Of a stretch of DNA of 25,989 bases, positions 1 through 7,251 are shown piece after piece. This DNA is from Pectinatus sp. GTDB taxonomy: Bacteria; Bacillota; Negativicutes; Selenomonadales; Selenomonadaceae. Within the stretch, counting starts at the first letter, position 1; each line of letters starts with the position of its first letter. Under the pieces are notes generated by a model. That model saw only the letters and a list, made by a program, of their open reading frames with translations, was not told the origin of the DNA and did not search any database. The stretch spans positions 1 through 25,989 of the forward strand of contig JAHHSR010000018.1 of NCBI GenBank assembly GCA_020025075.1, read 5' to 3'. A program made the position numbers and the translations under genes.

Positions 1-76
1 GATATGTCTGTCAGGCGTTAGTTCGTGTATCAAACTTCTCAAGAATCCCCCACTTTTATAAGTGGGGGAGGTTCAA
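1..76 (+). mobile_element. Right end of an IS200/IS605-type element with tnpB 3' tail
   Basis: Frame 1 reads DMSVRR then TAG at 19-21, and past the stop continues QTSQESPTFISGGG. This resembles the C-terminal tail of IS605-family TnpB (OrfB) proteins, so the tnpB body would lie upstream of base 1. Downstream is a 10-bp perfect hairpin (46-55 paired with 60-69, loop 56-59), then GGTTCAA at 70-76. A terminal hairpin followed by a short TCAA-like cleavage site is typical of IS200/IS605 right ends, and the same region forms the 3' end of the TnpB guide RNA. The hairpin has no T-run, so it is not an ordinary terminator. The family match is from memory of conserved tails; the exact boundary at 76 is inferred. 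Confidence 0.5.
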
Positions 77-118
77 CCCTAGAAAGTATGGCACTTGCCC
101 TATTTTCAGTGCGCAAGA

Positions 119-149
119 TAAAAAAGCGGACTGCCTATAGCAGTCCGCT
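119..149 (-). terminator. Intrinsic terminator of tRNA-Pro
   Basis: A 10-bp perfect stem (125-134 with 140-149, 5-nt loop) lies 13 bases beyond the tRNA 3' end. On the minus strand it is followed by a T-run (A-run 121-125 on the plus strand). Confidence 0.85.
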
Positions 150-162
150 AAATAATCCTTAT

Positions 163-239
163 TGGTCGGAGCAGCAGGATTTGAACCTGCGACCCCCTGG
201 TCCCAAGCCAGGTGCTCTACCAAACTGAGCCATGCCCCG
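163..239 (-). tRNA. tRNA-Pro (anticodon TGG)
   Basis: Read on the minus strand, the 77-nt molecule has acceptor CGGGGCA pairing with TGCTCCG (one G-U pair). It has a D arm GCTC/GAGC, a CCTGG/CCAGG anticodon stem with loop CTTGGGA, which puts TGG at the anticodon, and a T arm with GGTTCAAATCC. The 3' CCA is encoded (163-165). It has its own promoter and terminator, so it is a single-gene unit. Confidence 0.95.
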
Positions 240-249
240 AACGCATTAT

Positions 250-279
250 ATTATATCCTAAATGAGATTATTTTGTCAA
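250..279 (-). promoter_or_regulatory. Promoter of tRNA-Pro, overlapping the end of the nucleotidase gene
   Basis: On the minus strand there is TTGACA (274-279), an 18-bp spacer and TATAAT (250-255). The predicted start site is a few bases before the tRNA 5' end at 239. The -35 box and part of the spacer lie inside the last codons and stop of the upstream nucleotidase gene. Confidence 0.8.
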
Positions 280-1965
280 TACTTTATTAACGTGAAAGTT
301 GATGGCGCGCCAATTGTTATCAACCTGTGGTGAAATAGTTTTCTCATTTATAATATAATTTTCAATCAGACTTCGCACCTGTCCTTTGTCGCCATATTTT
401 TTCATCGAATCGAAAGTGACGGGCGGTTTTTTGCCATTGGTGAACCCCATTGCGGCCATGTAGCCACCGCCTCCGTTGAAACGGTAATCGTTGATGGCCA
501 AAGTGAATTCCTGGTCATTGCGCACGGGCTTGCCTTGATAAGTGAGGTCGACAATTCTTTGGCCGACGGGCTTTTTCATGTCAATCGTATAATTGACGCC
601 CTCAATCATGTCATAATTGTAATTCGGAGCTTTGCCATAATATGCGGCGGCATGCTCTAAATAGGCGCGCAGCTGCTTGCCGCTGATTTTGATGCCATAG
701 AGGTAGTTTTCATAAAGGTAAAGGCCGGCGATTTCTTGGCGCGTAATTTTTCCTTTGCTTATGTAAGCGTTAGGATTAAAAGCCGCTGCCGCAGATAGCT
801 GCGTGCCGGCATAATGGCATTGCACCTTATTGATGAGGTCGATGAGAGCCGTGTCTTTTAAGTTGGAGTCAGCACCAGAAAATGTTCCTGTTGCAGTGCC
901 GATTACTTCATTGAGATATTGCAGCGTTTTTTTGTGCCAAGGCATGACCTGTTGGACGATTTTAGGATCATCGGCAACGCCTTTGACGGGGAGTGCCTCG
1001 GTTTTTACAGACAGGACTTTCCATTTGCCATCTGGAAGTTGCTTAAGCCTTATTTTACTGCAAGCAACGAACTTGCCGTCTTTGCCAGATTCGACTACGG
1101 AAACGCCATTTATGACGGCATGCGGATAAAAAGTGCCATCGGGACCCTTGATGCCTGTTTTATTGTCGATAACAACGTGGTTGTGTGCCGCAATAAGCAA
1201 GGTAATTTGCGGACATGCCTTAGCAATGCCGATAATCTGGTTTTCTGTTGAGGGGCGTCCTTCTAGTTCAACGCCTGTGTGACAAGCAGTAATGATTAAA
1301 TCGACACCTTGTGACAGCATCTTTTGGATATATTTTTTTGCCGTAGCCACCTCATCATCAAATTGCAAGCCAGCATAATGTTCTTTTGCTTCAAAATTGG
1401 GAATAGCTGGCGTTGTCATGCCGAGAATGCCAACCTTTAAAGGTGCGCCGTCAATGTAAACGGTGCGGATGAGGTATGGCTTTACAGCAGACCAAGTCTT
1501 GCCAGTTTTTTTATCAACAGTGTTGGCGGAAAGAACATTTTTGTTATCGCCGATAGCTGTCTTCAAGTATTGCGTGCCAAAATTAAACTCATGATTGCCT
1601 AATACGATGGCATCATATCCCATCTGATTAAAAGCAGTGAACATGGGGTGATGCTTCCAATGGCCGTATGTCTTGACCATATAGGTGTCAAGCGGTGTTC
1701 CTTGAATAATGTCGCCTGCATCAATGAGCAAAATGGCATCTTTTGAGGTGCTACCTGCCCGTGCTTGATTGACGATGGTACTTATTTTGGCTAAGCCGAC
1801 ATCAGCCGGCTTAGCCTTGAAATAGTTCCAACCAATAACGCTGCCATGTACGTCGGAAGTAGAAAAAACTGTCAATGTTCCTTCTGCTGCCGCAAAAGCA
1901 GTCGTAATGAGCGACAAGCTAATCAAAAAACACAACAAGGTGATTTGTTGCAGTTTTTTGACCAT
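268..1965 (-). CDS. Exported bifunctional metallophosphatase/5'-nucleotidase (UshA/CpdB type)
   Basis: This 565-residue protein belongs to the family that removes phosphate from nucleotides or 2',3'-cyclic nucleotides outside the cytoplasm. A signal peptide is visible (residues 1-26: KK, hydrophobic core, AFA-A cleavage site). The calcineurin-type metallophosphoesterase domain follows, with SDVHG (38-41), DAGD (82-85), GNHE (123-126), ACHTG (227-231) and AAHNH (259-263) as metal-ligand motifs. The C-terminal 5'-nucleotidase domain (about 355-545) ends with the substrate-loop-like NDYRFNGGGGY. The start is an ATG directly next to the cdd stop, and its Shine-Dalgarno GAGGAGG lies within the last cdd codons, which implies translational coupling. 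It is the last gene of the deoD-led operon and supplies nucleosides to the cytoplasmic enzymes. No LPXTG anchor or C-terminal membrane segment is seen. Substrate preference cannot be read from sequence. Confidence 0.93.
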   Translation of the reverse strand: MVKKLQQITLLCFLISLSLITTAFAAAEGTLTVFSTSDVHGSVIGWNYFKAKPADVGLAKISTIVNQARAGSTSKDAILLIDAGDIIQGTPLDTYMVKTYGHWKHHPMFTAFNQMGYDAIVLGNHEFNFGTQYLKTAIGDNKNVLSANTVDKKTGKTWSAVKPYLIRTVYIDGAPLKVGILGMTTPAIPNFEAKEHYAGLQFDDEVATAKKYIQKMLSQGVDLIITACHTGVELEGRPSTENQIIGIAKACPQITLLIAAHNHVVIDNKTGIKGPDGTFYPHAVINGVSVVESGKDGKFVACSKIRLKQLPDGKWKVLSVKTEALPVKGVADDPKIVQQVMPWHKKTLQYLNEVIGTATGTFSGADSNLKDTALIDLINKVQCHYAGTQLSAAAAFNPNAYISKGKITRQEIAGLYLYENYLYGIKISGKQLRAYLEHAAAYYGKAPNYNYDMIEGVNYTIDMKKPVGQRIVDLTYQGKPVRNDQEFTLAINDYRFNGGGGYMAAMGFTNGKKPPVTFDSMKKYGDKGQVRSLIENYIINEKTISPQVDNNWRAINFHVNKVLTK

Positions 1966-2352
1966 CTATAAATCCTCCTCGGAAAAGGAGAAAGGAAGGA
2001 TTTCTTCAAGCGTTGCCGTCTTTATATCGCCAGCGAGATTGCTCATGATAATCGTGTTGATTTTAAACTCTTCAATTACTTGGCGGCAAGCACCGCAAGG
2101 GGGAATGGGACGCTTGGTGTCGGCGATGATGGCAAGGGCCGCAAATTCTCTTTCGCCTTCGGAAACAGCTTTGAAGATAGCTGTGCGCTCTGCGCAGTTA
2201 GTGAGGCCGTAAGAGGCATTTTCGACATTGCAGCCACCATAAATCTTGCCGCTTTTGGTAAGCACGGCGGCGCCTACCTTGAATTTGGAGTAGGGACTGT
2301 AAGAATTTTTACGGGCTTTTTTGGCCGCTTCAATTAACTTTTCCGTATCCAT
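1966..2352 (-). CDS. cdd: Cytidine deaminase
   Basis: This 128-residue, full-length homotetrameric-type cytidine/deoxycytidine deaminase converts (deoxy)cytidine to (deoxy)uridine in the cytoplasm. The zinc site is complete: Cys53-Ala-Glu55 (CAE, Glu55 being the proton shuttle) and Cys86/Cys89 in PPCGACRQ. NVENASYG at about 43-49 binds the ribose. An AAGGTG Shine-Dalgarno precedes the ATG. It sits between pdp (18-bp gap) and the nucleotidase (0-bp gap), feeding uridine to the downstream-acting pyrimidine phosphorylase. Confidence 0.97.
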   Translation of the reverse strand: MDTEKLIEAAKKARKNSYSPYSKFKVGAAVLTKSGKIYGGCNVENASYGLTNCAERTAIFKAVSEGEREFAALAIIADTKRPIPPCGACRQVIEEFKINTIIMSNLAGDIKTATLEEILPFSFSEEDL

Positions 2353-2370
2353 TTAGCACACCTTCACTTT

Positions 2371-3693
2371 TTAATATTTTTCGATTTTATCGACTTCAAC
2401 GCGAGCAAAGACCAAAGGAATGGCCGCGGGCTTTTCTGCACCGATAGTAATGGCTTCTTTGTACATTTTTTCAGCAGGAGCGAGGCTTTCTTCCTTTGAG
2501 GTATAAAGCTCGGCAATTTTTTCGCCTTTCTTGACAGCTTCGCCGTATTTTTTTAAAATCATGATACCAGCAGAAAAATCAATGGCGCTGTCCTTGGTTT
2601 CGCGGCCGGCGCCAAGCACGACGGAAGCTTCACCGCATTGTTCGGCATTCATTTTAATGATATAGCCGTCTTGTTCTGCCAGGACATCTTTTTTGTAAGG
2701 CGCTTTGGCAAATTTTTCCGTATCGCGCAATACGCTTTCGTCACCACCTTGAGCGGCAACCATCGAAACAAATTTTTCAAAGGCGCTGCCATTGTCGATG
2801 GCCTTTTGCGCCATTTTGCGGCATTCTTCAAGGTTTCCTTTGCCGATGAGGTAGAGCATATTGGCAGCAAGCTGCAAGCAGACTTCCGTGAGATCTTTTG
2901 GCCCTCTGCCGTTTAATGTATTGACAACCTCGATGATTTCAAGCGAATTGCCGATGGCGTGGCCGAGCGGAATATCCATGTCGGTGATGAGAGCCACGGT
3001 TTTCTTGTGGGCGTGTTCGCCGATGGCAACCATCTTTTTGGCAAGTTCGATAGAGTCATCGAGCGTCTTCATGAAGGCGCCGCTGCCTGTCTTGACATCC
3101 AAGAGGATGCAGTCGCTGCCGGCGGCAAGCTTCTTGCTCATGATGGAAGAGGCGATGAGCGGAATGCTGTCAACTGTAGCTGTGACATCGCGCAGTGCAT
3201 AAATCTTTTTGTCAGCCGGAGCAAGGTTGCCGGTCTGGCCGATGACGGAGACGCCGATTTTATTGACAATATCAAAAAATTCTTGTTGCTTTAAGGCAGT
3301 GCGCAGCCCTGGGATAGCTTCCATCTTGTCGATAGTGCCGCCAGTATGACCGAGGCCGCGTCCAGACATTTTAGCGACTTTGCCGCCGCAGGCAGCGACA
3401 ATCGGGGCAATGATTAAGGTCGTCTTATCGCCGACGCCGCCCGTGCTGTGCTTGTCAACTTTCTTGCCTTCAATGGCAGAAAGGTCAATCATATCGCCTG
3501 ACTTAGCCATGGTCTGCGTGAGGACGGACAATTCGTGGTCGTTCATGCCCTTGAACCAGATGGCCATGAGCATGGCAGACATCTGATAGTCGGCAATTTC
3601 GCCTTTGACGAAGCCATTAATCATGTATTCAATTTCAGCATCAGTGAGAGCTTGACCGTGTTTTTTCTTGGTAATGATATCGAATATGCGCAT
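2371..3693 (-). CDS. pdp: Pyrimidine-nucleoside phosphorylase
   Basis: This 440-residue enzyme splits uridine, deoxyuridine and thymidine with phosphate to a base and (deoxy)ribose-1-phosphate. The N-terminal helical domain (1-70) is followed by the phosphate-binding HSTGGVGDKTT (82-92) and the family signature around SGRGLGHTGGTIDKME (110-125). Length and signature fit the Firmicutes PyNP group rather than the E. coli thymidine phosphorylase DeoA, although the two are homologous. An ATG with GGAAGG Shine-Dalgarno lies 13 bp after the deoB stop. The deoxyribose-1-P product is the substrate of the neighbouring DeoB. Confidence 0.95.
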   Translation of the reverse strand: MRIFDIITKKKHGQALTDAEIEYMINGFVKGEIADYQMSAMLMAIWFKGMNDHELSVLTQTMAKSGDMIDLSAIEGKKVDKHSTGGVGDKTTLIIAPIVAACGGKVAKMSGRGLGHTGGTIDKMEAIPGLRTALKQQEFFDIVNKIGVSVIGQTGNLAPADKKIYALRDVTATVDSIPLIASSIMSKKLAAGSDCILLDVKTGSGAFMKTLDDSIELAKKMVAIGEHAHKKTVALITDMDIPLGHAIGNSLEIIEVVNTLNGRGPKDLTEVCLQLAANMLYLIGKGNLEECRKMAQKAIDNGSAFEKFVSMVAAQGGDESVLRDTEKFAKAPYKKDVLAEQDGYIIKMNAEQCGEASVVLGAGRETKDSAIDFSAGIMILKKYGEAVKKGEKIAELYTSKEESLAPAEKMYKEAITIGAEKPAAIPLVFARVEVDKIEKY

Positions 3694-3706
3694 TGTTATA
3701 CCTTCC

Positions 3707-4879
3707 TTATTTTAAAAATTTTTCTTTGAGGCTCGTGCCTTGCGTGGCAAATTTGACGCCAAAGAGGTCGGCTGTGGTTGCACCTATGTCGGCAAATGTC
3801 GGACGCGTGCCTAAGTTGACATTTGCCTTTACCTGCTTGCCCCAGATGAGAAGCGGCGTGTATTCGCGCGTATGGTCAGTGCCTGCGGCCTTGGGGTCGC
3901 AACCGTGGTCGGCAGTAATCATCAAGATGTCATCATCTTTCATCTTGTTCATGAATTCTTCAAGCTGCTTGTCAAAGACGGTCGTGGCATTGGCATAGCC
4001 GTCGACATCGCGGCGATGGCCGTATTTCATGTCAAAGTCAACCAGATTGACGAAGCAAAGGCCGTTGAAGTCATCATCTAAGGTAGCGATGGCCTTGTTC
4101 ATGCCGTCGATATTGCTTTCGATGGGGATATGGCGGCCGATGCCGCGAGCGGCAAAGATATCAGAAATTTTGCCGATGCCGATGGTGTCAAAGCCTTTTG
4201 CCGTGAGTGCATCGAGCATCGTTTCGCCAGGCGGCAGCATCGAAAAGTCGTGGCGGCGCGGCGTGCGCTCGTAATTGGGATAAGAGCCAATGAAAGGACG
4301 GGCGATGACGCGTCCCACAGAGTGTTCGCCCTTTAAGATTTTGCGCGCGATGCGGCAGTATTCATACAGTTTTTCGGGTGGGACGATGCTTTCATGTGCT
4401 GCAATCTGCAACACGCTGTCGGCGGAAGTGTAGACGATGAGAGCGCCGGTTTTTTCATGCTCTTGGCCGTAATCGTGGATTACTTGCGTGCCGGAATATG
4501 GCTTGTTGCATAAAATCTTGCGGCCGAAGGCTTTTTCGAGCTCGGCGATAAGGTCATCTGGAAAACCATTTGGGTAGGTGGGCAGAGGTTTTTCTGAAAC
4601 AATGCCGGCGATTTCCCAATGGCCGATGGTCGTATCCTTGCCCATTGATTTTTCTCTCATGCGGCCAAAAGCGCCAAGCGGCGTTTCTTCTTTTGCCGCG
4701 CAGTCAACACCGTCGATGTTAAAAAGGCCGAGTTTTTTTAAGTTAGGTGCAGAAAATTTGGGCGAGCTCACTATGGAGCGCAAGGTATTGCAGTCATGGT
4801 CGCCAAATTGCGGTGCATCGGGTTCAGCACCAATGCCAAAGCTATCGAGGACGATAATATAGGTTCTTTTGATATTCAT
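3707..4879 (-). CDS. deoB: Phosphopentomutase
   Basis: This 390-residue enzyme of the alkaline-phosphatase superfamily interconverts (deoxy)ribose-1-P and (deoxy)ribose-5-P. The metal-binding N-terminus reads IIVLDSFGIGAEPD (Asp12), and KDTTIGHWE (81-89) holds the threonine that is phosphorylated in this family. Late metal ligands are seen in MITADHGCDP and TDHTREYTPLL. A longer reading upstream (to 5044) is possible, but those 55 residues lack family similarity and cross a structured intergenic region. The ATG at 4879 gives the standard length and has a GGGG ribosome-binding site. It sits in the operon between pdp and the permease and links both phosphorylases to DeoC. Confidence 0.95.
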   Translation of the reverse strand: MNIKRTYIIVLDSFGIGAEPDAPQFGDHDCNTLRSIVSSPKFSAPNLKKLGLFNIDGVDCAAKEETPLGAFGRMREKSMGKDTTIGHWEIAGIVSEKPLPTYPNGFPDDLIAELEKAFGRKILCNKPYSGTQVIHDYGQEHEKTGALIVYTSADSVLQIAAHESIVPPEKLYEYCRIARKILKGEHSVGRVIARPFIGSYPNYERTPRRHDFSMLPPGETMLDALTAKGFDTIGIGKISDIFAARGIGRHIPIESNIDGMNKAIATLDDDFNGLCFVNLVDFDMKYGHRRDVDGYANATTVFDKQLEEFMNKMKDDDILMITADHGCDPKAAGTDHTREYTPLLIWGKQVKANVNLGTRPTFADIGATTADLFGVKFATQGTSLKEKFLK

Positions 4880-4941
4880 TTTGATTACCCCACAAATATT
4901 ACTCATAAAATATAGTGTTTTTAAAAAATTTAAATATTTTT

Positions 4942-5031
4942 GGCAAGGAAGATTGCCTTTCGCCCAGTGCTTTGGCACAGGGCAAAAAGGTAAAGCAGTT
5001 AAATATCTGCGCAATACATTTATTATTGCAC
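4942..5031 (-). other. Structured intergenic RNA between permease gene and deoB
   Basis: The 198-bp gap before deoB is the only large gap in the operon and folds well as minus-strand RNA. Its 5' hairpin pairs 5024-5031 with 5009-5016 (8 bp, one G-U, 7-nt loop). A long hairpin pairs 4986-4990, 4980-4983 and 4975-4978 with 4956-4960, 4962-4965 and 4967-4970 (13 pairs around a TTTG loop, with an A-A mismatch). A third hairpin, 4953-4957 with 4942-4946, shares bases 4956-4957 with the second, so the two are mutually exclusive. No T-run follows directly. I do not recognise a known riboswitch class. Confidence 0.5.
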
Positions 5032-5077
5032 TAGAATTTCTCATCTTACATTACGAAAGGACGCAAGATGTAGCAGT

Positions 5078-6349
5078 TTAAAACGTCTTACAAGCGTGGA
5101 AGAAGAGGTCGATGAAGAAGAGGATGCCCAAGCAGTAAGAGAGCGGATGAAGCATATTCGCCTTGCCGGCAAATACCTTCATGAGCGGATAGGCAACAAA
5201 ACCGAAGGCAAGCCCCGTCGAAATACTGCCAGAAAGCGGTATCAAGACGACGAGCAAAAAGGCAGGAAACCATTCTGTGAAATCGTTAAATTCGATGTAT
5301 TGCAGCTGCTGCATCATCATGGCGCCCGTAATAATAATGACGGGGGCTACGGCAGCTTGCGGCACATACGACAAAAATGGTACAAAAAAGATGGAAAGGG
5401 CAAAAAGTACGGCAGCTGTCAAGGCCATAACACCAGTTCTGCCGCCGCTGGCGATGCCTGCCGCGCTTTCTGCTGCTGCCACTGTCGGACTCGTGCCCAT
5501 GAGGCTGGAGAGGATAGTGACGATAGAAGAGCCGGAGAAGGTTCTCTTGAACTTTTCCTTTTCAGGCAGAAGACCTTCGAGCATGCCCATTGTTTCGAAA
5601 ATCAAAATCATCGACATGGAAAACGTAGCGAGCAAGAATTGCATGCTGAATATATGGGAAAAATCAAGTTGCAGGGCAATCTGATGGTAGTCTAAAAGAC
5701 GGCTGAGATTTATCTGTGTTGGGACGCTGCTCTTTAATCCCAAGCATGAGCCGATGATGCTCGTCACGATAATGGCGATGAAAAAGGAGCCATTCACATT
5801 GCGCAAATAAAGCGCTAAGCTCAAGACAAGCCCAAATAAGGCGAGGAGTGCAGCCGGATTTTGGAGCGAGGCAAGTTCTACGAGAGAGTTTTTTCCCTGC
5901 TCGATAAGCGAGGCCTTTTCAAGACCTATTTCGACCAAAAATAGGCCGATTCCTGCCGTGATACCGTATTTTAACGACTGTGGCATCACGCGTGACAAAA
6001 GAGCTGAGCAAGGCGTGCAGGCGATGACGGCAAAGACGAGACCTGCTGCAAGGGAAATAGCCAATGCCTCTTGCCAGCTAAGGCCCATATGCACGACAAC
6101 AGTATAGGTGAAAAAGGCGTTGACGCCCATGCCCGGCACGAGGACAATTGGTGCATCGGCCCAAAAGGCCATGATAAGGCAGCCGATAATTGAGATAAAA
6201 ATAGTCGCAAAGACGCTCAGCTCAGCCGGAATGCCGGCATCGGCCAAGATTAAAGGGTTGACAACGATGATATAGGAAATAGCAAAAAAAGCAGTGATGC
6301 CTGCCAGTATTTCCGTTTTGAGGTTCTTTTTGTTAATGCTGATAGACAA
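5078..6349 (-). CDS. NCS2-family purine base permease (AzgA/PbuG-like)
   Basis: This 423-residue polytopic membrane protein has about 12-13 hydrophobic segments. The N-terminal LKTEILAGITAFFAISYIIV and the GMGVNAFFTYTVV motif (about 73-85) are characteristic of the AzgA/PbuG branch of the nucleobase:cation symporter-2 family, which takes up adenine, guanine and hypoxanthine. FETMGMLEGL (about 249-258) is the mid-protein signature. The start is TTG at 6349, placed after an AAAAGGAAG ribosome-binding site just beyond the deoD stop (17-bp gap). Its place behind deoD fits purine salvage; specificity between hypoxanthine/guanine and adenine cannot be told. Confidence 0.9.
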   Translation of the reverse strand: MSISINKKNLKTEILAGITAFFAISYIIVVNPLILADAGIPAELSVFATIFISIIGCLIMAFWADAPIVLVPGMGVNAFFTYTVVVHMGLSWQEALAISLAAGLVFAVIACTPCSALLSRVMPQSLKYGITAGIGLFLVEIGLEKASLIEQGKNSLVELASLQNPAALLALFGLVLSLALYLRNVNGSFFIAIIVTSIIGSCLGLKSSVPTQINLSRLLDYHQIALQLDFSHIFSMQFLLATFSMSMILIFETMGMLEGLLPEKEKFKRTFSGSSIVTILSSLMGTSPTVAAAESAAGIASGGRTGVMALTAAVLFALSIFFVPFLSYVPQAAVAPVIIITGAMMMQQLQYIEFNDFTEWFPAFLLVVLIPLSGSISTGLAFGFVAYPLMKVFAGKANMLHPLSYCLGILFFIDLFFHACKTF

Positions 6350-6366
6350 GACAATCTTCCTTTTAA

Positions 6367-7074
6367 TTATTCTGCGACGGCTGTTTCCAAAGCCAATTCA
6401 ATCATATTGTTGAATGATTTTTCGCGTTCTTCAGCAGTCGTTTCTTCACCAGTGATGAGGTGATTGCTGGCGGTGAGAATGGCGAGTGCTTGGACGTGAT
6501 ATTTGGCAGCGAGCGTATAAAGTGCAGCCGCTTCCATTTCCGTAGCCAAGATGCCATATTCGACGAGCTTTTTGCGGTCAATTTCGTCATTATAAAAACG
6601 GTCTTCCGACAGGACATTGCCAACTTTAACGGCGATGTTGCGTGCCTTAGCCGTTTCGTAAGCGGTGTGGAGCAATTTGAAATCGGCAAGCGGTGCATAA
6701 GTGATGCCGGGACCAAAAGTATTGACGATGATGCCCGAATCGGTAGTCGTGCCCTGGGCGATGATGACATCGTAGACATTTACATCTGTGCTCATCGCAC
6801 CGCAAGTGCCAACGCGGAATAACTTTTTGACACCATATTCGCGAATGAGCTCATTCGTGTAGATGGAGATGGAGGGAATACCCATGCCCGTTCCCTGAAT
6901 GGAGACTTTTTTGCCCTTGTAAGTGCCAGTAAAGCCAAAGGCATTTCTAATCTTGTTGTAGCATTTGGCGTCTTCGAGGAATGTTTCGGCGATGTACTTA
7001 GCGCGCAACGGGTCGCCTGGTAGTAATACGCGGTCAGCAATTTCTCCTGCTTTTGCTTCAATGTGTGTACTCAT
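6367..7074 (-). CDS. deoD: Purine-nucleoside phosphorylase, hexameric DeoD type
   Basis: This 235-residue enzyme phosphorolyses purine (deoxy)nucleosides. Visible family residues are His4, GDPLRA (20-25, phosphate loop, Arg24), Arg43, Arg87 in FRVGT, the EMEAA segment (179-183, ribose binding) and Arg217. The base-binding motif is TASNHL instead of the usual VSDH, so the position equivalent to catalytic Asp204 is Asn204 (codon AAT). The ATG at 7074 is preceded by AAGAAGG; 62 further in-frame upstream residues lack family similarity and run into the promoter region. It is the first gene of the six-gene salvage operon and is divergent from the Crp-type regulator. Confidence 0.95.
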   Translation of the reverse strand: MSTHIEAKAGEIADRVLLPGDPLRAKYIAETFLEDAKCYNKIRNAFGFTGTYKGKKVSIQGTGMGIPSISIYTNELIREYGVKKLFRVGTCGAMSTDVNVYDVIIAQGTTTDSGIIVNTFGPGITYAPLADFKLLHTAYETAKARNIAVKVGNVLSEDRFYNDEIDRKKLVEYGILATEMEAAALYTLAAKYHVQALAILTASNHLITGEETTAEEREKSFNNMIELALETAVAE

Positions 7075-7101
7075 CAAAAAGACCTTCTTTCTACTTATAA
7101 T

Positions 7102-7130
7102 AATATAGTTTGATTGTAGCTGGAAAAGCA
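7102..7130 (-). promoter_or_regulatory. Possible promoter of the deoD operon
   Basis: On the minus strand, TGCTTT (7125-7130), a 17-bp spacer and TATATT (7102-7107) precede deoD. The poor -35 box would suit an activator-dependent promoter. A near-palindrome GACATATGAC lies upstream at 7143-7152. The call is weak. Confidence 0.3.
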
Positions 7131-7159
7131 TCAGAAGAAAAGGACATATGACTTTTCTG

Positions 7160-7188
7160 TTGTCTTCTCCTTTTAGATTAGCTAAAAT
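7160..7188 (+). promoter_or_regulatory. Promoter of the Crp/Fnr-type regulator gene
   Basis: TTGTCT (7160-7165), a 17-bp spacer and TAAAAT (7183-7188) leave a leader of about 57 nt before the ATG at 7252. It is back-to-back with the deoD promoter region, so one bound regulator could affect both. Confidence 0.6.
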
Positions 7189-7251
7189 AAATATGACGTT
7201 TTTTGCCTTTGGGCAGAAAGGACGTAAATATACGGACAAGGATGAAAAGCA

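Noticed and set aside
46..69. Rho-independent terminator
   Set aside because: The strong hairpin is followed by GGTTCAA rather than a T-run on either strand; an IS right end fits better.
25..228. 67-codon open frame running through the IS end and the tRNA-Pro region
   Set aside because: It is a read-through of the TnpB-like tail frame into the antisense of a clear tRNA; no ribosome-binding site.
4880..5044. 55-residue N-terminal extension of DeoB
   Set aside because: It covers the structured RNA region; the ATG at 4879 gives the family length and the metal-binding start.
6350..6366. Purine riboswitch before the purine permease
   Set aside because: Only 17 bp separate it from deoD, and the deoD leader (7075-7251) shows no purine-aptamer fold that I can recognise.
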